A DNA stretch of 13,079 bases from Ettlia oleoabundans (Eukaryota; Chlorophyta; Chlorophyceae; Chlamydomonadales), in the NCBI GenBank assembly GCA_019693395.1, contig JAAMXP010000824.1, positions 1 to 13,079 of the forward strand, read 5' to 3'. The translations under genes were made by a program, and so were the position numbers. Below, in pieces: positions 8,529 to 13,079 of this stretch. Every line of letters starts with the position of its first letter. Position 1 is the first letter of the stretch. Below the pieces are notes generated by a model. That model ran no database searches. It was not told the DNA's origin and worked only from the letters and a program-made list of their open reading frames with translations.

Positions 8529-11500
8529 GCAAGGCATGGCAGTGGTTGGTGCCGGGCGGGTGAACAGCTCTGGGGGTTTGAATGAAAACACAAACTGGCA
8601 AAGTGGGGTTAGACCAGATGCCAGGATGGCGGGATTGTTGCTGAGAGGAGCGCTGCACGGGCGTTGGTGGTTGCTGTGGACTTTTTTCTCATTAACGGGG
8701 GTAAATGGTGGTGCTGCTAGTGGCCCATCCTGGGACACCCTTCCCCTTTTGGGATTCGTCATGGTGGACGGGCTGTTGAAGCATCTCATCGGCCAGTTTT
8801 TTAAAATGCTCTGCTGAGGCAACACCCTGCCCCCACCCTTTCTGCTGCCTCTCTGTCCGGCGCAACCCTGTGCTTTTTCAAATTTTGTGGATTCCTTCAA
8901 CTTTGCAGGCGTGGCCAGTTGCTGCTGGGCACGGTGAACGAGGATGCTCTCGTGCCGTTTGTGAGCCAGCAGCTGCAGAACCTCGACCTGGCGATGGCGC
9001 TGGCTCGCCGTGGCAACCTGCCTGGCGCGGAGGGGCTGATTGTCCAGCAATTCCAGCGGCTGTACGCCGGGGGGCAGTACAAGGAGGCTGCGGAATTGGC
9101 TGCCGAGAGCCCCCAGGGAGCACTGCGCACCAAGGAGACGATAGAGGCGTTCAAGCGGGTGCCTGCCCAGCCGGGCCAGACCTCTCCGCTTCTGGTGTAC
9201 TTTGGCACCATCCTCACCAAGAGCCAGCTGAATGCGCTGGAATCGGTGGAGCTGGGGCGCCTGGTGATGGGGCAGAACAAGAAGCAGCTGCTGGACAACT
9301 GGTGGAAGGTGCGCGCCAGAGGAGGCTTGTCGTCGTAAGTGTAGTTTGCGTGGGGGGAGGGGGTTCAAATAATGTGCAGGGCTTGTGGTGGGGTCTGACA
9401 ATAAGCAGGGCTGCACGGCAGGTAGTTATGCTGCGACTGGTAGCGACTGGTGGCAGGCAAGGGTGTGAATTGATTGTTGGTGTTCAAATGATTCATTTTT
9501 TGGCTGCAGAAGCCTGGTTACCCACCCTCCCTTCCTGTCACATGCCCATCACAAATATCCAACCCTTCCTTTCAACCACTACTCGGCATCCCTGGCACCT
9601 TGCCTGCTCTCACTCCTTCCCCTCCCCCCCTGCCACTTACTTACTGTTTTTCTTTTCTCACCTCCTTTTATTCCAGGAGGGCAAGCTGACTGCCAGTGAG
9701 GAGCTGGGTGACCTGTTCAAGGGCGCGTCAGACTGGGACACCGCCCAGGCCATCTACCAGGCCAGCGGCGCCAGCGGCAAGGTGGTGGAGGCCCTGGCTG
9801 CAAAGGGAGATTTTGACCAGCTGGTAAGCGTCCGCTGCCCCCGCTGTGTTCCCACACCAACACATCGCCCTTGCGTTTTACAGATAAGCAGCGAGGGTGC
9901 CAAGGGGAGGGGGTTGGGACTGTATTACTGGGCAGCCTGGGGGCCCAGGGCGGGTTTGTGAGAGGCTGCTCAGGTGCTCAACTAGTTAGTTGGGGCTGGC
10001 AGCTTCCTCTTCTGGCGTGTATTTTGGCGTCGTGGGCGTCTAGGTCGGCGTATCATCATCAGCCCCTAGGCAGTACGGTGGCTGTTTCTACAACCTTCTG
10101 CTTTGCAGTTACAGTTGCAACCATCGCTACTGACGTCCAACGGACCTCCCCTTAATGCCCTTCCCCATCCTACCACCCCCGCAGGCGCAGTACACGCGCT
10201 CCAGCGGCGCCTCGCCTGACTACCTCTTCCTGCTGCAGCGCCTCATGATTGACAACCCTGATGCAGCGGTCAATCTGGCCAAGATGGTGGCCAAGCAAGT
10301 GAGCAACGGTGGTAGGCTAGGAAGGGTAAGGTGATGTGGATGGATGCTGGTGGGTGGATGCGCTGCATCTGCCTGGCGGAAGTGGTGGCTGAGCAGGCGG
10401 GTGCTCCTGTGGATAGGGCGGGATAGGTTGTGTAGTGTACATAGTCTGGTGGCCCGTGGAGGATTAAATGTGGTGAGTGTTTGTGTGGCATGTGGTTTGC
10501 TTGCCCTCAAGCTGCAAAGCGCGCGCCCCAGCCAGCGCTGTTTGCCCAGCCATGGCCCCCCTGTCATCCTTTATACCACCGCACCTACCTCCTCTTGTTG
10601 TGATATAATTTACCAGGGTAGAATATCTCAGCCATTCACCAGAGGTCTATGCTGTCATGATTGACCACTTCATCGTGCTCTTTGTTTATTGAGTACATTT
10701 GTTTATCGAGTATCACAGCCTTTTACCCGTTGGTCGGACCCCCCCTTGCAGCCGGGTCCCCCTGTGGACCTCAACACCATGGCAGACCTTTTCCTTCAGC
10801 GCAACATGGTGCGGGAGGCCACCGCCTTCCTGCTGGAGGTGCTGGGTGACAACGACCCGCGCAACGGCATGCTGCAGACCAAGCTGCTGGAGATCAACCT
10901 GGTCACAAACCCGCAGGTGTGCCCTTTGTGGTTGTTTCACACAGACTGTGCCAGTGCGCCCAATGGGACATTGTTTGAAAGATGCGCAGATGTTTTGTTG
11001 TGGGTGGCATTGTGCCCGCTTCGGTTGTCATAGTCGTCCTTTCCTTTGTGATTATGCCAGCTGCTGTTCTGCCAACCAACATGTGGAATGCACCCGCCGT
11101 GCACCACCCAGCCACGGCTGTACCGTTTTTACCATCACTCTGTACCACCCCCACACCCCCTGTTCTGCAGGTTGCCGATGCCATCCTTGCTAATGGCGTG
11201 CTGACGCACTATGACCGCCCCCGGGTGGCGCAGCTGTGCGAGAAGGCGGGGCTGTACATGCGTGCCCTGCAGCATTACACAGACCTTAGGTGAGGGGGTG
11301 TGGCTGGGGAGAATGAGGTGATGGTGGGGTGTAAGGATGACCAAGTGGGTATTGTAGCTGCGAGGCCGCTGCTTCTGTCCTTGCACGTTTGGGAAATGTA
11401 TCTCGGCTCGTTCATGTTTTGCTTGTTTGACAAGTAATTCCTGCCCTGCCTCGTCCCCCCGTTCTCGGACCCCCCACCTTCTATTTCTGCAGCGACATTA

Positions 11501-12932
11501 AGCGCGTGATTGTCAACACTCACGCCATCGACCCTCAGGCGCTGGTGGAGTACTTTGGCACGCTGTCAGGTGGGTGCCTGGTGTAAGCGGTGGATGGGGT
11601 ACACAACAGCAGCTCACATGTCCAACGTGTGCATCTGGCATGCATGGACATCTAGAAAGTAACTACCCCTCAACCTGCCTGTCGGGTTTGCCCAACCCAC
11701 GCCACACTGCCACCACCAATCACCCGTCTCGCGTCACTCTTCCTCCATGTGTGCAGCCGAGTGGGCTCTGGAGTGCCTGAAGGTCCTGCTGGAGACCAAC
11801 ATGCAGCAGAACCTGCAGATTGTGGTCAACGTGGCCAAGGAGTACACGGAGCAGCTGACCGCAGAGAAGATTATCGAGCTGCTGGAAAGCCACAAGAGCT
11901 ACCACGGCCTCTACTTCTACCTGGGGGCTCACATCGCGTTCTCAGAGAACCCAGAGGTGTGCGGAATGGGCAGCTGGTTTTAAGAAAAGCACCCGCCACA
12001 ACTGTTATGCTTTGTCTTGCCTCAGTTACCGCCCCTTGCTACCTCGTAGCCACACTACCCCACTCCGCACCACACTACACCACATCCCACCCCTTACCTT
12101 TGTTTTCTTTGCAGGTGCACTACAAGTACATTGAGGCTGCTGCCAAGACCGGTCAGCTGAAGGAGGTGGAACGGGTGACGCGTGAGTCCAACTTCTACCC
12201 ACCTGACAGGGTCAAGACATTCCTCATGGAGGTGGGTGGCCTGGGATGGTGGGACTTGTTAAAACTTCCAGTGTATAGTTGTGGAGTGATCAAGTTATGA
12301 ATTGGGGGGGACAACCTTCCGTGCCTGACAGCTTGCCCGCCAGACAGGGTCGATACTTTTTTCAAGGAGGTGTGCGTGGGGTTGGTGTTGTTGAATGGGT
12401 GGTTGGTGGGCGCGTCAGTGCGTAGTTGTGCTATCGTTTGGTTGGGCCTATGACCCGCTAGCTCGCTGATCCAGCCACCTGTGCTGCCACTTGCACCCCC
12501 GCAGGCCAACCTGCCTGATGCTCGGCCGCTGATTAACGTGTGCGACCGTTTTGACATGGTGCCTGACCTCACACTTTACCTGTGAGCGGGGGGGTGGGTG
12601 TGGTGGGTAGGCTTTTTTACTTTGCTTTTAGGGCAATTTGTTCTTGGTATACAAGGCTTTTGGCAAACAAGGTCTCAGGAGGCGAATGGGAAGGGACGGG
12701 CAATACAGTGAGGCTTGACAAGAAGTGTTTCTCAGGGCCGCTTGCCAGATTCATTCAAGGTGCCATGATGGATTGCAGATGGTTTTGGGCTGCTGCTCCC
12801 CACGCACCAATGTTTTGGTAACACATGCCCGCCTGCTTGCAATACTCACTACCACCTTGCAGGTACCAGAAGAACATGTACCGCTACATTGAGGGATACG
12901 TGCAGAAGGTCAACCCGCAGAAGGCGCCCCAG
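6284..12932 (+). CDS. CHC: Clathrin heavy chain, N-terminal half, 3' end beyond window
   Basis: Clathrin heavy chain forms the triskelion legs of the coat on endocytic and trans-Golgi vesicles. Proposed exons: 6284-6322, 6554-6658, 6890-7156, 7651-8075, 8370-8528, 8909-9308, 9677-9823, 10185-10298, 10752-10916, 11171-11289, 11493-11569, 11757-11956, 12115-12231, 12505-12581, 12863-12932. All phases join, giving about 827 residues of a ~1,700-residue family. The start ([12 protein letters not shown]) has a good context (AAAATGG) and matches the family N-terminus. Diagnostic motifs include [138 protein letters not shown] and [16 protein letters not shown]. The sequence is nearer plant/algal than animal clathrin. 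The intron after 8528 has a GC donor. Light-chain-binding and trimerisation regions are not in the window. Confidence 0.96.
7157..7650 (+). other. Clathrin intron 3
   Basis: This 494-nt intron is the largest in the window (GAG|GTGGGT to ATTTCTGCAG, phase 0). Its 5' third is rich in GGGT/GTGG units; TGCATGCATGCATGA lies around 7189-7203 and GGCTGGCTAACTGGCTGGCTGGC around 7385-7407. Nothing gene-like is seen. Confidence 0.8.
8529..8908 (+). other. Clathrin intron 5, GC-AG type
   Basis: This 380-nt intron begins AG|GCAAGG and ends CTTTGCAG. Protein continuity fixes it: the AG left from exon 5 plus the G of exon 6 makes the Arg of VNRRGQLLL, exactly as expected for the family. No GT donor nearby restores the frame. 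The remainder holds T-rich stretches (CTTTTTTCTC, CAGTTTTTTAAAATG) and nothing gene-like. Confidence 0.85.
9309..9676 (+). other. Clathrin intron 6
   Basis: This 368-nt intron (AAG|GTGCGC to TTTATTCCAG, phase 0) joins LLDNWWK to [13 protein letters not shown]. The 3' end is a long pyrimidine-rich tract from about 9600. It holds no other feature. Confidence 0.85.
9824..10184 (+). other. Clathrin intron 7
   Basis: This 361-nt intron (CTG|GTAAGC to CCCCCGCAG, phase 0) contains four GGCGT pentamers at 10014, 10026, 10035 and 10047 and a PolyPy acceptor tract. No gene is seen. Confidence 0.8.
10299..10751 (+). other. Clathrin intron 8
   Basis: This 453-nt intron (CAA|GTGAGC to CCCTTGCAG, phase 0) is purine/G-rich at its 5' end and unusually AT-rich between about 10590 and 10720. 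It carries the imperfect direct repeat TTTGTTTATTGAGTA / TTTGTTTATCGAGTA at 10681-10695 and 10698-10712. No gene is seen. Confidence 0.8.
10681..10712. repeat. Imperfect 15-bp direct repeat
   Basis: TTTGTTTATTGAGTA and TTTGTTTATCGAGTA differ at one base and lie 17 bp apart within the AT-rich part of clathrin intron 8. Confidence 0.75.
12337..12371 (+). repeat. Decayed copy of clathrin exon 13 end inside intron 13
   Basis: This 35-bp stretch resembles the end of exon 13 (12199-12233), 138 bp upstream, including the donor-like GGAG|GTG. Translated, it reads [12 protein letters not shown] against the true [12 protein letters not shown], nine of twelve residues identical and without gaps. Using the nearest AG (12330-12331) as acceptor gives 38 nt, which would break the frame, so it looks like a relic rather than a working alternative exon. 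Confidence 0.6.
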
Positions 12933-13079
12933 GTGGGTAGCGGGGGGGTGGTGACATGTGCAAACAATATGTTTGCATACGTGCACACACATCATACCAG
13001 CACACAACCAAAACAGGACTCCTGCCACTAGAGCCGGCGTTCCTACTTCCTCTTATTGCAGCTGCCGTAGGGCCCGCTA
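12933..13079 (+). other. Clathrin intron 15 and unresolved exon 16 junction
   Basis: Exon 15 ends KAPQ at CAG|GTGGGT. A strong acceptor (CTTCCTCTTATTGCAG) ends at 13061, but reading on in phase gives CTG CCG TAG. Using the AG of that TAG (ending 13070) gives GPL instead, which is close to but shorter than the VVGALL-type continuation of the family. Only nine bases remain, so the boundary cannot be settled. An inverted repeat TGCAAAC-AATAT-GTTTGCA lies at 12959-12977. Confidence 0.5.

Larger units (their letters stand above)
8909..12932 (+). other. CHC: Clathrin linker, ankle and distal-leg helical repeats (exons 6-15)
   Basis: Exons 6-15 encode about residues 332-827: the helical linker ([28 protein letters not shown]), then the first CHCR alpha-alpha repeats. 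Motifs run in the family order without gaps: [47 protein letters not shown], then [15 protein letters not shown] and [18 protein letters not shown]. No frameshift or stop occurs within the joined exons. Confidence 0.92.

Noticed and set aside
8388..9416. A 342-codon minus-strand reading frame opposite clathrin exons 5 and 6
   Set aside because: It is antisense to well-supported clathrin coding exons and crosses intron 5; it has no domain features and reflects GC-rich codon bias on the other strand.
8870..9961. A 363-codon plus-strand frame through clathrin exons 6-7
   Set aside because: It is out of frame with the recognised clathrin peptide in exon 6, and within exon 7 merely joins the true frame through intron sequence.
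12337..12369. A functional mutually exclusive clathrin exon in intron 13
   Set aside because: Using the nearest AG as acceptor gives a 38-nt exon that would shift the frame, and the similarity covers only the exon end; it is better read as a relic.
12959..12977. TGCAAAC-AATAT-GTTTGCA inverted repeat as a terminator or regulatory hairpin
   Set aside because: It lies within an intron of a nuclear gene, has an AT-rich weak stem and no following T run; nothing supports a function.

Overview
The window looks like nuclear DNA from a green alga (chlorophyte). It is GC-rich, both genes are cut by many short introns (about 95-500 nt) with strong GTGGGT-type donors and pyrimidine-TGCAG acceptors, simple (CA)n and (CCCA)n repeats are scattered through the introns, and both proteins are closest in motif to plant/algal family members. 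I cannot name a genus. Exon boundaries below were worked out by hand from reading frame, splice-site consensus and remembered family motifs.

The window holds two protein-coding genes arranged head to head, and both run off the window. On the minus strand (coding 5843 down to 137) lies a VARICOSE/EDC4-type scaffold of the mRNA decapping complex: an N-terminal WD40 region (5843-3142), an Ala/Pro/Ser-rich linker (2736-1242) and the start of the helical C-terminal domain (1110-137). Its C-terminus lies beyond base 1. On the plus strand (6284 onward) lies the N-terminal half of clathrin heavy chain: the beta-propeller terminal domain (6284-8528), then linker, ankle and distal-leg helical repeats (8909-12932). 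About 827 residues, of a family length near 1,700, are in the window. The roughly 440 bp between the two start codons is a divergent promoter/5'-leader region. One protein acts in cytoplasmic mRNA turnover (P-bodies), the other in membrane traffic; sharing a promoter region is the only link I can see.

I found no mobile element, CRISPR array, rRNA, tRNA or transferred gene cluster, and no evidence of a new biological system. The points worth a second look concern gene structure. A near-perfect 96-bp tandem duplication copies a 3' splice site of the EDC4 gene and offers an in-frame 32-residue extension. A decayed copy of the end of clathrin exon 13 sits inside the following intron. Two introns, one per gene, appear to use GC donors with the same AG|GCAAGG sequence. 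The right-edge clathrin junction gives an in-frame TAG at the obvious acceptor. Several G-tract and alternating purine-pyrimidine repeats lie inside introns, one of them over a splice donor.
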